Below are positions 26,888 through 35,432 of a stretch of 64,000 nt of DNA, in pieces. Under the pieces are notes generated by a model. The model saw nothing but the letters and a program-made list of their open reading frames with translations, made no database searches and was not told where the DNA came from. How positions within the stretch are numbered: the stretch's first letter is position 1; each line of letters opens with the position of its first letter. The DNA comes from Pseudomonas marginalis (GTDB taxonomy: Bacteria > Pseudomonadota > Gammaproteobacteria > Pseudomonadales > Pseudomonadaceae): NCBI RefSeq assembly GCF_900105325.1, contig NZ_FNSU01000003.1, forward strand, positions 3,609,501-3,673,500, written 5' to 3'. The translations under genes were made by a program, and so were the position numbers.

Positions 26888-28045
26888 TCAATCCAATATC
26901 AAATGCGGCAAAAACCGGCTCGAATCCTTGGTAATCAAACTATTATCCTCCCGCACCCCAATCCCCGCCGCCTGGTCCCCAATCACCCAAGACCCAATCA
27001 ACGTGTAGCTGTCCCCAAACCGCGGCAACGGCGCAAACTCCTGGAGAATAAACGGCGCATCCGTATAGGGCCCGTCCTCCTTAACAATCAGCCCATCGGC
27101 CGTTTGCAGCTCGATGTTCGCCCCTTCCCGCGAGAAGAATGGCTTGCGCACCCAGCCCTTCGGCACAGCTTTACCCGGTTCGGTATCCAGGTGGGCCGCG
27201 AGCAGATTCGGGTGGCCTTTGTTGAATTCCCACAGCAGCGGCAGGATGCCTTTGTTGGAAATGATGGATTTCCACGCAGGCTCGAAAAACTGGGTGTCGC
27301 TCTCGGCAATCGCGGCGCCGAAGGGTTCGTGGAAGATGAATTCCCAGGCGTGCAGTTTGAACAGGTGGGGAATCCAGCGGTCCTGGAGGTCGACGAAGCG
27401 GCCTTCGCTGGTCAGGCCGATGTCTTCGATGTCGATGTGGCGTGATTCGATGCCGACTTTTTCCGCGACGAGGCGCAGGTAGTCGGTGGTGCCTTTGTCT
27501 TCGACCGAGTCTTTCATCGAGGCGAAGTAGAACGGCTGGTTGATTTGCAGTTGGGCGAAGGCCTGGTGCAGTTTGGTGTCGATGCTGTTGAACTGGTCGG
27601 CATGCTTGGGCAGCAGGCCGCGTTCGATGCATTGCTCGAGCCAACCCCATTGGAACGCCGCGGCCTCGTAGAGGCTGGTCGGTGTGTCGTAGTTGAGTTC
27701 CAGCAGCTTGGCGGGCCCGGTGCCGTTGTAGGAGAAGTCCATGCGCCCGTACAGGTGCGGGTGGCCTTCGAGCCATGAGGTTTTGATCATGTCGAAGAAG
27801 GGCGCGGGAATGCTCAGGCGTTCGAGCAGCTCTTCGCTCTGGACCACGCGGGCGACGAGGTCCATGCACATGTCGTGGATCTCGGTGGTCGGGTCTTCGA
27901 GGTCGTGCTCGATTTGCTTGAGCGTGAACTGGTAATACGCGCGCTCGTCCCAGTAGGGTTCGTTGTCGATGGTATGGAACAGAAAGCCGAGGTTTTCAGC
28001 CGTCTGTTTCCAGTCATGACGTTCTGCACAATGGATTTTCTTCAT
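26888..28045 (-). CDS. Glutathionylspermidine synthase-like ATP-grasp ligase (YjfC/YgiC type)
   Basis: This 385-residue protein is the C-N ligase (ATP-grasp) part of the glutathionylspermidine synthase family, without the amidase half. Seen are MDFSYNGTGPAKLLELNYDT, cited in part as LLELNYDTPTSLYEAA, the KPFFSREGANIEL loop and LPLLWEFNKGHPNL. It probably joins an amine or amino acid to a peptide or protein carboxyl; the true substrate is unknown. It is the last gene of the eight-gene operon that starts at 32980 and is 12 bp after the DUF1190 gene, an order matching E. coli yjfM-yjfC. Confidence 0.88.
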   Translation of the reverse strand: MKKIHCAERHDWKQTAENLGFLFHTIDNEPYWDERAYYQFTLKQIEHDLEDPTTEIHDMCMDLVARVVQSEELLERLSIPAPFFDMIKTSWLEGHPHLYGRMDFSYNGTGPAKLLELNYDTPTSLYEAAAFQWGWLEQCIERGLLPKHADQFNSIDTKLHQAFAQLQINQPFYFASMKDSVEDKGTTDYLRLVAEKVGIESRHIDIEDIGLTSEGRFVDLQDRWIPHLFKLHAWEFIFHEPFGAAIAESDTQFFEPAWKSIISNKGILPLLWEFNKGHPNLLAAHLDTEPGKAVPKGWVRKPFFSREGANIELQTADGLIVKEDGPYTDAPFILQEFAPLPRFGDSYTLIGSWVIGDQAAGIGVREDNSLITKDSSRFLPHLILD

Positions 28046-28057
28046 GGCCCGGTTTCC

Positions 28058-28768
28058 TTAACTGCTCGACCCGCCACCGCCCCAGCCGCTGCGTGCGCTG
28101 GCCTTGCTGCCGAAGCCGCCACGGGAGGTGGCCGACGCCACGGAGCTCGACTGGCTGGAGGTGCGCAGCGTGTTGGTGTAATTGCTGCTGCCGTACCGGG
28201 CTTGATTCGAGCGGCCAAACGTCGCGCCATTGGAGACGCGCTGGTTGAGCGTCGAGTTGCCGTACTCACCGCGATCATCGCGATAGCGGTACACCGGCTC
28301 AGAGCGGTAGCTGTTGCGATTGCTGCTCAGCATGTTGCCGATCAGCAGACCGGTCAGCAGGCTGCTAGTGGAGAAGCCGGAGCCGCCGCTTGCCTGAGCG
28401 TTACCCGCCTGGGCGTTGGCCGCGTCTACCTGGGATTGTGTCACCTGGCCTTCGGCGGTCAGTTCGAAACCGCCCAGCTTGGGAATGAACTGGCCATTGG
28501 AGTCCAGCTGGCACCAGCCGGCGACAAAGTCGGCATCGCAATCGGCCTGGCTGGCGTATACCGGGGCGATGCGGCGATGCTCGGCCAGGGCCGTCATGTA
28601 GGCGTCCGAACAGACGTCCACCGGCAGTTTTTCATCGGCGCATTGCTGCACCGACTGGAAGTTGTACTTCTTCTGCAAATCGTAGGTTTTTTCCGTCGGC
28701 CCACAACCGGATATCGCCATGGCGACCGACGCTGCCAGCGAAAGCTGGACGTACTTGCTTCGTTTCAT
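28058..28768 (-). CDS. DUF1190 lipoprotein (YjfM/YgiB type)
   Basis: This 236-residue protein carries a lipoprotein signal (MKRSKYVQLSLAASVAMAIS then GCGP; Cys22). The middle has four Cys residues in a pattern of the DUF1190 family (VQQCADEKLPVDVCSDAY and ADCDADFVAGWCQ) that likely form disulfides in the periplasm. The C-terminal third is rich in Ser, Gly and Arg and of low complexity. The start at 28768 is set by the signal peptide. It is paired with the ATP-grasp ligase gene as in E. coli, suggesting that it is a substrate or partner of that ligase. Confidence 0.86.
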   Translation of the reverse strand: MKRSKYVQLSLAASVAMAISGCGPTEKTYDLQKKYNFQSVQQCADEKLPVDVCSDAYMTALAEHRRIAPVYASQADCDADFVAGWCQLDSNGQFIPKLGGFELTAEGQVTQSQVDAANAQAGNAQASGGSGFSTSSLLTGLLIGNMLSSNRNSYRSEPVYRYRDDRGEYGNSTLNQRVSNGATFGRSNQARYGSSNYTNTLRTSSQSSSVASATSRGGFGSKASARSGWGGGGSSS

Positions 28769-28786
28769 CGGGAGCTCCGTGCGCAA

Positions 28787-29215
28787 TCAGTTCTGGGTAG
28801 GTGTCATGCAGGCGGCATTCAACATGCCGACGCTGATGGCCACCGCCGCCACATAGATGCCCGCTGCGAGCTCGCCTCTCTTGATGCGCTCGGAAGTGCC
28901 CTTGAGCACGAGACTGGTGAGCAGAAACGCCAACAGTTGGACGACGGCTGCGATCACCGCCCAGACGACGAAGTCGAGGATGCTGATCGAATAGGCAATC
29001 ACGTTGCTGGCCGGAATGGCGAAACCGACGATGGCACCGCCCAGGGCGACCGCTGCGGAAACGTTGCCCGCCCGGATCAGCTCGAATTCCTTGTGCGGGG
29101 TGACGCGGGTATAGATGAACTGGAACAGCGCAAACAGCACGGCAGCCCCCAGGATGTAGGTGACAAACCCGAGCACGGCGGCTTTGTTCAGGGAGATGGA
29201 GAGAGCTTCTAGCAT
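28787..29215 (-). CDS. DUF350 membrane protein (YjfL type)
   Basis: This 142-residue protein has four predicted membrane segments arranged as two DUF350 repeats. Typical are YILGAAVLFALFQFIYTRVTP, cited in part as ILGAAVLFALFQFIYTRVT, and AGNVSAAVALGGAIVGFAIP. It matches E. coli YjfL. Function is unknown, but its neighbours suggest it works at the inner membrane with the PspA-like protein. Spacing to the genes on each side is 15 and 18 bp, consistent with a single transcript. Confidence 0.87.
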   Translation of the reverse strand: MLEALSISLNKAAVLGFVTYILGAAVLFALFQFIYTRVTPHKEFELIRAGNVSAAVALGGAIVGFAIPASNVIAYSISILDFVVWAVIAAVVQLLAFLLTSLVLKGTSERIKRGELAAGIYVAAVAISVGMLNAACMTPTQN

Positions 29216-29230
29216 GGATTTCTTCCTTTT

Positions 29231-29902
29231 TTAGAGCGCATTCAGGTCGGTTGTGTACAGTGAAATGCCCAGGGAGGTGCTCAGGCTGACAGTGCCTTCA
29301 GCGTCTTCTTCGACAGAGAACAGCAGAAACTCCCGTCGATCGGTCAGGCCGGTGTCACGGGCATATAGCATCGAGCGGTGTTCGACGCTGTAGGAGTCCT
29401 CGGGGTTTATCACCTGCTCGCTCATGGCCACCAATTCTGTCTGGCCAGCCTCGCTGCCCCACACGCGCGCGTATTCGATGCCGTTATGGGTGTAGGTCGG
29501 CAACCCGATCGGACTCTGCGGCCCCGCCAGCCGGCGCAATTCAGCTTCGCTGCTGATAGTGACGTAGCTCAGGTAGTTGAACAGGATCACAGACTCGACC
29601 TGCCCGGCGATGTCGCCCGTGGTGTGCACCTGCAGCCAGTAATCTTCGTCGTTCATGTAGTAGCGCGACAGCCAGGTCGACTGCCCGAGGTCAACGGTGC
29701 CGTTACTCCAGATTTCCTGGGAGCCGGGGATAACCACCGTGGTCTTCCCTTCGAGCAACAACTTCAGGGTCGTGTCGAATATCACGCCTTTGCCCGGCGC
29801 CAGGCCAAGCGGCCCGGTGGTCGGCAGCGGTTCGGCAGCGCCTTTCGAGTGTGTATTCGCTTGCGGGGCCTCAAGCCCCATCAACTGTTTAAACCATCCC
29901 AT
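29231..29902 (-). CDS. DUF2491 protein (YjfK type)
   Basis: This 223-residue protein belongs to DUF2491 (YjfK in E. coli). Family stretches are LGLAPGKGVIFD, the Asp/Glu-rich YYMNDEDYWLQVH and VESVILFNYLSYV. It has no signal peptide or membrane segment, so it should be cytoplasmic. The N-terminus MGWFKQLMG is amphipathic and could touch the membrane. The ATG at 29902 overlaps the end of the upstream channel gene by 14 bp; an upstream in-frame start lies inside that gene and is rejected. Confidence 0.86.
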   Translation of the reverse strand: MGWFKQLMGLEAPQANTHSKGAAEPLPTTGPLGLAPGKGVIFDTTLKLLLEGKTTVVIPGSQEIWSNGTVDLGQSTWLSRYYMNDEDYWLQVHTTGDIAGQVESVILFNYLSYVTISSEAELRRLAGPQSPIGLPTYTHNGIEYARVWGSEAGQTELVAMSEQVINPEDSYSVEHRSMLYARDTGLTDRREFLLFSVEEDAEGTVSLSTSLGISLYTTDLNAL

Positions 29903-30923
29903 TGGAGATTTCCTTGAGGCGGGTGGAGGCAATGTAGAAGAGCTCGCCGCCTTCAACGCGCGTGGCACTGGGCGGGTTGATCGACGGTTGCGGGGCACCT
30001 TTGGCGCGATAGCCGATGAGGGTGGCGTTGTGGCGTTCTTTCATCTGGGTGTACAGATCGCCGAACGTGGCTTCAAACGCCTCGGGCAATCTCATCAAGT
30101 ATTGGGTGGCCCCCTGCCCCACGCACAGTAGCTCATTAATGACCACCGACGAGCCCGGGTCCTGAGAGGCGCGCACCAGCATTTCGATAGCCATGCTTGA
30201 GGTGCATTCCAGGCTGGGGGCGTAGGAACTGGCCAGTGCGGCGATCTCACTTGCATTGAAGTGGGCGACCACATGCCCGACCGGATTCAATTGATTCACC
30301 GCCAGCACGGTGGCCAGCGTCAGATCGTCAGACAGGGTTCGCACCAGCACACGCTCGGCACCGGGCACACCGGCACGCAGCAACAGCGCTGTGGAGGACA
30401 AGCTCTCACCCCGGATAAAGGCCGCCTTGCCCGGCATCGGGTTTTCTTCGAGGGTGCAATCGCAGATGACGATCAGGTTGTCGTTCGAGGTTTCGTCTTG
30501 CAGCAACAACTCGATGACTCGTTCACTGGACGCGCCCTCCCAGCCAATGAGCACGGTATGGCCGATTTTGCCGGTGAGATCGCCTTTGCCCTTCATGCCT
30601 TTTCTCCATGCATCGATGACAGTGCTGGTGGTTTTGCCGATGGCTGCCGTCAGCAGCGCAATGCCTCCGAGCATGACCCAGGTCGCCACGAACAAGCGTC
30701 CCAAAGAGGTCTGCGGCGATAGATCGCCATAGCCGACGGTCAGCGTGGTGGTGAGATAGAAGTAAACGAACGTGGCGGGCGCGGTGAGGTGTTGTTCGCC
30801 CAGAACCACCAGGCCCAGATAAGCCGTGCTCAGGTGTACCCCCAAGGCGATGACCAGGCCTGCCCAGCCGAAGCGGTGAAAGAGGGAAGCGGCGTACCTG
30901 CGCAACAAAAGAAAAATCGGCAT
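29889..30923 (-). CDS. Ion channel with TVGYGD filter and cytoplasmic TrkA-N-like domain
   Basis: This 344-residue protein has two membrane helices around a pore loop with the potassium selectivity filter TLTVGYGDLSP. A cytoplasmic nucleotide-binding region follows (HTVLIGWEGASSERVIELLL, LRAGVPGAERVLVRTLSDD), like an RCK/TrkA-N domain but with an altered glycine pattern. The ATG at 30923 is preferred to a TTG nine codons earlier, since GGGA and AGGGAC ribosome-binding sequences lie just upstream. E. coli yjfI-yjfC lacks this gene, so it is an added member. A K+ channel that responds to membrane stress is a plausible but unproven role. Confidence 0.85.
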   Translation of the reverse strand: MPIFLLLRRYAASLFHRFGWAGLVIALGVHLSTAYLGLVVLGEQHLTAPATFVYFYLTTTLTVGYGDLSPQTSLGRLFVATWVMLGGIALLTAAIGKTTSTVIDAWRKGMKGKGDLTGKIGHTVLIGWEGASSERVIELLLQDETSNDNLIVICDCTLEENPMPGKAAFIRGESLSSTALLLRAGVPGAERVLVRTLSDDLTLATVLAVNQLNPVGHVVAHFNASEIAALASSYAPSLECTSSMAIEMLVRASQDPGSSVVINELLCVGQGATQYLMRLPEAFEATFGDLYTQMKERHNATLIGYRAKGAPQPSINPPSATRVEGGELFYIASTRLKEISNGMV

Positions 30924-30956
30924 TGCGTCCCTGACTCCCTGGGTGCTCAAGTGCGT

Positions 30957-31517
30957 TCAGCCGGCATTAAACCTGCTGCGTGGTTGAGAGAGAAGTACCT
31001 TGGCGGCAATAAATCCGGCGAAGGCACCAAACAGATGCCCTTCGAAGGAAACGCCTTGGCGAGGCAGGAAGCCAAGGACCAGTCCGCCATACAGTACCGC
31101 CACCACTCCGGCAGTGATCAGGTTGCTCCAGCTCCTGCGGAACCAGGCGCGAGACAACAGGTAGGCCCACAACCCGAACACCCAGCCGCTGGCCCCCACG
31201 TGCACACCCGCAAAACCGAACAGCCAGACCAGCGAACCGCCCAGCAGGATGATGATCGCGCTGACGGTCACAAACCGATTGAGCCCTTCGATAATCACCA
31301 GGGTGCCCAGGATCAAAAAGGCAACCAGGTTCGCGCTCAGGTGGGCGAACGAGCCGTGCAAAAACGGTGAGATGAGGATGCCCGGCAGCCCCTGCAGCGT
31401 TCTCGGGATCAGGCCGAACGCCATCAGGCTGTAACCGGTCGCTGCATTGAGCAGTTGCAGCGCGACCATGAACAGCGCCAGGCCTGCGATTGTCTTGAAA
31501 CCCTTCAGGGCGCCCAT
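30957..31517 (-). CDS. Rhomboid-family intramembrane serine protease
   Basis: This 186-residue protein has about six membrane helices. The rhomboid residues are visible: HGSFAHLSANLVAFLILG in the second core helix, the catalytic Ser in VGASGWVFGLWAY (GxSG) and the catalytic His in FEGHLFGAFAG. It is short, close to the minimal six-helix core. Rhomboids cleave membrane proteins within the bilayer. Inserted between the PspA-like and channel genes, it could process a member of this operon, for example the channel or the lipoprotein; that is inference. Confidence 0.86.
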   Translation of the reverse strand: MGALKGFKTIAGLALFMVALQLLNAATGYSLMAFGLIPRTLQGLPGILISPFLHGSFAHLSANLVAFLILGTLVIIEGLNRFVTVSAIIILLGGSLVWLFGFAGVHVGASGWVFGLWAYLLSRAWFRRSWSNLITAGVVAVLYGGLVLGFLPRQGVSFEGHLFGAFAGFIAAKVLLSQPRSRFNAG

Positions 31518-31574
31518 CCTGACCTCGACGTAAAAAAAGAAGGGCAGACACTGCCCTTCCTGCGGCGACGTTGC

Positions 31575-32273
31575 TTACTCGGCCGATTTTTGCTTCAAAC
31601 GCTCCAGAATCGCATTGGCGCTGCCTTCGTTCGGCGTGATGCCGGCGTCGCGCAGCTTGCGCTCCAGGTCGGTCCCGGTCGATGCATCTGCCAGTTCATC
31701 CTGGGCTTGCAGTTCAGCGGCGCGTTGCTGCTGCTTGGCCTGCAAACGATTCAGCGTACCGACGGCGGTTTCCAGCTTGCCGTTGGCACCGCCGCTGGCG
31801 ATGGAGGCGCTGACCTGGGCCTTCTGTACGCTGTCGCGCGCCTTGGCCATGTCCACTTGCTGACGCAGGCTTTTGATCCGGCTTTCGGCCTTGGTGATGT
31901 CCTTGCGCATGCCTTCCGCATAGCCACCGAACTCGGTGGCTTGCTTATGCTCGACATCCCGCTCGTTGGTCAGGGTCGAGATGGCTTCGGCCACTTCCAG
32001 GGCGAGGTCTTCACGATTGGCCTGCAGGGCAGCTACGGCCTTGGACTCCAGGTCCTTGATCTTGGCGTCGTACTCATTGACGCGATCAGTCGCCAATTTG
32101 TGCTTGGCCATGATGCTCACCAGCTCACGCTTGGCGTTGGCCAGCGCGGTGTCGGCATCGCGGATTTCCTGATCGAGGATGCGCAGGGCCTGTTGGTCGA
32201 CGATCGATTCGCCGACTTCGTTGGCACCGCCACGCAGCGCGGTGAACAATTTGCTCCAGATGGACTGAGTCAT
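31575..32273 (-). CDS. PspA/IM30-family membrane-stress protein (YjfJ type)
   Basis: This 232-residue protein is a long coiled coil of the PspA/IM30 (bacterial ESCRT-III) family. The N-terminal WSKLFTALRGGANEVGESIV and DQQALRILDQEIRDADTAL, then the extended Ala/Lys/Glu-rich helices, are typical. Such proteins polymerise on stressed membranes and keep the proton barrier. It follows yjfI by 17 bp. No PspF, PspB or PspC genes are present, so control differs from the classical psp operon. It corresponds to E. coli YjfJ by context. Confidence 0.9.
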   Translation of the reverse strand: MTQSIWSKLFTALRGGANEVGESIVDQQALRILDQEIRDADTALANAKRELVSIMAKHKLATDRVNEYDAKIKDLESKAVAALQANREDLALEVAEAISTLTNERDVEHKQATEFGGYAEGMRKDITKAESRIKSLRQQVDMAKARDSVQKAQVSASIASGGANGKLETAVGTLNRLQAKQQQRAAELQAQDELADASTGTDLERKLRDAGITPNEGSANAILERLKQKSAE

Positions 32274-32290
32274 TGGATACTCCCGAATAC

Positions 32291-32980
32291 TTAATTGAAG
32301 AAACGTTCGAAGGCTTCGCTGGCGCGCTGCACGTTGTCGACCAGGGTTTTCACCTCGGTGACGATATTGGTCAGGCTGGAGTCGGAGCTCAATGCACCGA
32401 ACATGTTGTAGACCACTTGCCCGTTAGGCATGGACTCGATGCCGATGGAGGACAGCGGGAACATTTCCCGGCTGCGCAACACCGCGTCATTGAATTTAGC
32501 GACATCGTTGATGGACTCGACATCGACCAGCACGGTGTCAACGATGATCTGCTCGCCCACCACCGCGATGTAAATCGGCAGGCCACCGAAGTCGTTCATT
32601 TCCAGCTTGATGCTGGACTCGGAGCCTTGAACCAGAGAAAGCGTAATGTCCTTGGACACCACGTCGTCCAGGGCCTGAAGAGCGGTGAAGAGGCGATCGA
32701 TATTCCAGTTGGTACCTGCGCTCATGAAATTCTCCGACATGAATGAGCCAGCCAGAATCGGCTGGCGAAGCTGTTTCTCCATCTGCTTGAGCAGGCTTCG
32801 GTTTTCGGGAAGCACCCAAGTCTCGTGTTTCACGTAGCCGGCGGCCGCCAGGCCTGCACGCATCTGCTTCATGTAAAAGCTCGATGGCTTTTTGGCGGAC
32901 GGCTTCAAGCGCTCTCCCTTGAGGCTTGCTGAATCGGTATCGGGCCCTTTAGGCGGACTCGATGGAGAGCTGCTTTCCAT
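32291..32980 (-). CDS. YjfI-family protein (DUF2170)
   Basis: This 229-residue protein has a disordered Ser/Pro/Lys-rich N-terminus and a short SSFYMKQMRAGLAAAGYVKHE segment that is typical of YjfI, followed by a DUF2170 domain from about residue 95 (SAGTNWNIDRLFTALQALDD, IYIAVVGEQIIVDTVLV). It is the first gene of the leftward operon. The function is unknown; constant pairing with the YjfJ/PspA gene suggests that it regulates or recruits that protein. The promoter region upstream has twin palindromes. Confidence 0.86.
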   Translation of the reverse strand: MESSSPSSPPKGPDTDSASLKGERLKPSAKKPSSFYMKQMRAGLAAAGYVKHETWVLPENRSLLKQMEKQLRQPILAGSFMSENFMSAGTNWNIDRLFTALQALDDVVSKDITLSLVQGSESSIKLEMNDFGGLPIYIAVVGEQIIVDTVLVDVESINDVAKFNDAVLRSREMFPLSSIGIESMPNGQVVYNMFGALSSDSSLTNIVTEVKTLVDNVQRASEAFERFFN

Positions 32981-33003
32981 GGTACTGACCTCGCTGTGAA
33001 AAA

Positions 33004-33061
33004 CTCACGCGTGAGAAAATCTACAGGCATTTTTTGCCACACTCAATAGCTCACGCGTGAG
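33004..33061 (-). promoter_or_regulatory. Promoter flanked by twin operators of the yjfI-led operon
   Basis: On the minus strand a -35 box TTGAGT (33046-33041) and a -10 box TAGATT (33023-33018) are 17 bp apart. The perfect palindrome CTCACGCGTGAG occurs twice: at 33050-33061, just upstream of -35, and at 33004-33015, over the expected start point. Centres are 46 bp apart. The arrangement suggests control by a dimeric regulator bound on both sides of the promoter. Confidence 0.7.
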
Positions 33062-33241
33062 ATTTTTTGACTTACCTTCCCGACCGCTAAAAGGATCAGT
33101 CCTACTGACAATCCATGAATTGTCGCCTTTGAGTTGACGGTATTACCCATTCCAGCCGATTTATCCCCCAGCATCCACCCATTAATCTGTGCCCATGTTG
33201 AACGCAACGCCCAACCAACCTGAACAAAAAAGGATTCAACC

Positions 33242-33874
33242 ATGAGCACTCCAACCTACAACCGCTTGAACAAAGACGACGCCGTAGTCCTGCTGGTCGA
33301 CCACCAGACCGGCCTGATTTCCCTGGTGCAGGACTTCTCGCCCAACGAGTTCAAGAACAACGTGCTGGCCCTGGCCGACTTGGCCAAGTTCTTCAACCTG
33401 CCGACCATCCTCACCACCAGCTTCGAACAAGGCCCCAACGGCCCGCTGGTACCGGAGTTGAAAGAGATGTTCCCGGACGCGCCGTACATCGCCCGCCCCG
33501 GCCAGATCAATGCCTGGGACAACGAAGACTTCGTCAAGGCAATCAAAGCCACCGGCCGCAAGCAGATCATCATCGCCGGCGTGGTCACGGATGTATGCGT
33601 AGCGTTCCCGACCTTGTCGGCACTGGCGGAAGGGTTTGAGGTGTTTGTGGTGACCGATGCCTCCGGCACGTTCAATACCACGGTGCAGCAGGCGGCGTGG
33701 AGCCGGATGACCCAGGCCGGTGCACAGTTGATGAATTGGTTCTCGGTAGCCTGTGAGCTGCACCGCGACTGGCGCAACGATATCGAAGGCCTGGGCAATC
33801 TGTTGTCCCAGCGCATTCCCAACTATCGCAACCTGATGAATGGGTATGCGGCGTTGACGGCGCATCAGAAGTAA
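33242..33874 (+). CDS. ycaC: YcaC-type isochorismatase-family hydrolase
   Basis: This 210-residue cysteine hydrolase is very close to YcaC, an octameric isochorismatase-like enzyme of unsure substrate. The catalytic Asp is in VLLVDHQTGL, and the catalytic Cys in AGVVTDVCVAFPTLSAL near residue 120, with the Lys in KATGRKQ. Other identical blocks are FNLPTILTTSFEQGPNGPLV and ARPGQINAWDNEDFVKA. A weak ribosome-binding site AAAAAGGA lies 8-10 bp upstream. It is divergent from the yjfI-led operon; the 261-bp spacer serves both. Confidence 0.92.
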   Translation: MSTPTYNRLNKDDAVVLLVDHQTGLISLVQDFSPNEFKNNVLALADLAKFFNLPTILTTSFEQGPNGPLVPELKEMFPDAPYIARPGQINAWDNEDFVKAIKATGRKQIIIAGVVTDVCVAFPTLSALAEGFEVFVVTDASGTFNTTVQQAAWSRMTQAGAQLMNWFSVACELHRDWRNDIEGLGNLLSQRIPNYRNLMNGYAALTAHQK

Positions 33875-33893
33875 GTGAGCCGAGATTCGCGAT

Positions 33894-33917
33894 AAGCCTG
33901 CCTTCAAAAGCAGGCTT
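33894..33917. terminator. Terminator between convergent ycaC and nuclease genes
   Basis: AAGCCTGC (33894-33901) and GCAGGCTT (33910-33917) form an 8-bp stem with an 8-nt loop; short T-rich sequence follows on the plus strand. Confidence 0.8.
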
Positions 33918-33922
33918 TGTTG

Positions 33923-34954
33923 TTATTTGGCAAGCTCGCGCTCTATCTGCTCTATGCTCGGCAAACTGGTTTGCAGCTCCGCTGGCAAGGACTCCACCAA
34001 CTGATACTGCGCCACACCTATGGGCCGGTTGTTATCGCGAAGCGCATATTCGGCTACCACTTCGTTCTTGCTCTTGCACAGCAGCAGACCAATTGTCGGG
34101 CCATCCTGTGGATGCTTAAGTTGGGCATCCACGGCGGCGAGATAGAAACTCAACTCGCCCAGATGCTCGGGCTTGAACTTGCCGGCCTTGAGCTCGATCA
34201 CGACGTAGCAGCGCAGCTTCAAGTGATAGAACAGCAGGTCAACGAAGACCTCGTCACCGCCGACATCCAGCAACACCTGCTGACCAACGAAAGCGAAACC
34301 CGCACCCAGCTCTAATAAAAAGTCGGTGACGTGCTTGATCAAGGCGTTTTCAATATCGCGCTCCTGCGCACCCAAGGTCAGACTGAGGAAGTCAAAGCGG
34401 TAAGGGTCTTTCAGCGATTCACGCGCCAGATCGGATTGAGGTTTGGGCAGATGGATTTCGAAGTTGCTGACAGCTTTACCACTGCGCTCCAGCAAACGGT
34501 TTTCGATGTGCATGACCAGCGTGTTGCGCGACCAGTTGTGTTCAATTGCCTGGCCGACGTACCAGCGACGGGTTTTGGGGCCAGGGAGTTTGTCCAGCAG
34601 CGCCAGTTGGTGATACCAAGGCAATTGTGCAAGCACCTCTTGCACAAATTCCGAATCCGGCCAAGCTTCGGCAAAAGCACGCATGTACTTCAAATTACGT
34701 GGAGAAAAACCCTTCATGTTCGGGAAGGCTGCGCGTAAATCCTGGGAAAGACGTTCAATAACCTTGCTGCCCCAACCCTGCTTGGCCTGGCGAGTCAGAA
34801 TATCGTGACCGACCTGCCAATAAAGAAGTACCAGCTCTTGGTTTACCGCCAGCGTCGCGCGTTGCTGGGCCGTGTGGATGCGGACTTTCAGATCGCTCAG
34901 CCAGTCGCTGTAGCCCGCAGGCGGGTCGGTCAAGCCAATAGAGACTTCGCTCAT
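33923..34954 (-). CDS. PDDEXK nuclease-domain protein (DUF1016/YhcG type)
   Basis: This 343-residue protein has an N-terminal DUF1016 region (VLLYWQVGHDILTRQ, GFSPRNLKYMRAFAEAWP) and a C-terminal PDDEXK domain with Asp in GGDEVFVDLLFYH and the ExK pair in VVIELKAGKFKPEHLG. E. coli YhcG is the prototype. Such nucleases occur near restriction systems and in genomic islands and act on DNA ends or Holliday junctions in proposals. It is convergent with ycaC. No methylase or specificity gene is nearby. Confidence 0.86.
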   Translation of the reverse strand: MSEVSIGLTDPPAGYSDWLSDLKVRIHTAQQRATLAVNQELVLLYWQVGHDILTRQAKQGWGSKVIERLSQDLRAAFPNMKGFSPRNLKYMRAFAEAWPDSEFVQEVLAQLPWYHQLALLDKLPGPKTRRWYVGQAIEHNWSRNTLVMHIENRLLERSGKAVSNFEIHLPKPQSDLARESLKDPYRFDFLSLTLGAQERDIENALIKHVTDFLLELGAGFAFVGQQVLLDVGGDEVFVDLLFYHLKLRCYVVIELKAGKFKPEHLGELSFYLAAVDAQLKHPQDGPTIGLLLCKSKNEVVAEYALRDNNRPIGVAQYQLVESLPAELQTSLPSIEQIERELAK

Positions 34955-35432
34955 GTCACTTCACTCTTGAGTTTGAGCAAGGCTAATCAGCGGGCTCTGC
35001 GGTCACAAGAGGCTGCAAGTACGCCGGGAAAGAACTCGCAAAGGTTACAGAACCGTCCTGCTGGCAATTACAAATCGGCACACTGCGGCCTCCGCTGGGT
35101 TGCAGGAGATTCTGCAGGATCATCACGGCGATTCCTTGCCTTGAGACCGGGCGGACCAAGCTCTCCCTAATGGAAAGCAGGAGCAGGCCACGCAAATTGC
35201 CGCGTCGCAAAGGATGAAGACAGTACTGATTGAGTTTGAAAGCCAGCTTAAAGGTGCACAACGGCACTGCTCGTCAATGAGCAAGGTCGCCATTTCACGT
35301 AGCCCTCGACCGTGACTCAACGCTGACTTTTACAGCCCCTTCGTAAGCCCATTCTGATTTTCAAAACCGTTCATCCAACCGATTTGTGCTGCGGCAGACT
35401 CCGACGCCTTGCCCTCTGCCGAGACGTCACGG
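34955..35432. other. Gene-free spacer before the Rhs remnant
   Basis: No open frame here has both a ribosome-binding site and recognisable sequence. One fragment beginning MKTVLIEFESQLKGAQ at about 35214 stops after some 30 codons and may be a remnant. The nuclease promoter and the Rhs promoter must lie here but no clear boxes were found. Confidence 0.5.

Noticed and set aside
33018..33046. Sigma-54 promoter for the PspA-containing operon
   Set aside because: A TGGC...TGC pattern exists here, but GG and GC are two bases too close for a -24/-12 element; the sigma-70 reading fits better.
34983..35267. 94-codon minus-strand frame upstream of the Rhs remnant
   Set aside because: No ribosome-binding site, no recognisable pattern, and other frames in the same stretch are equally open.
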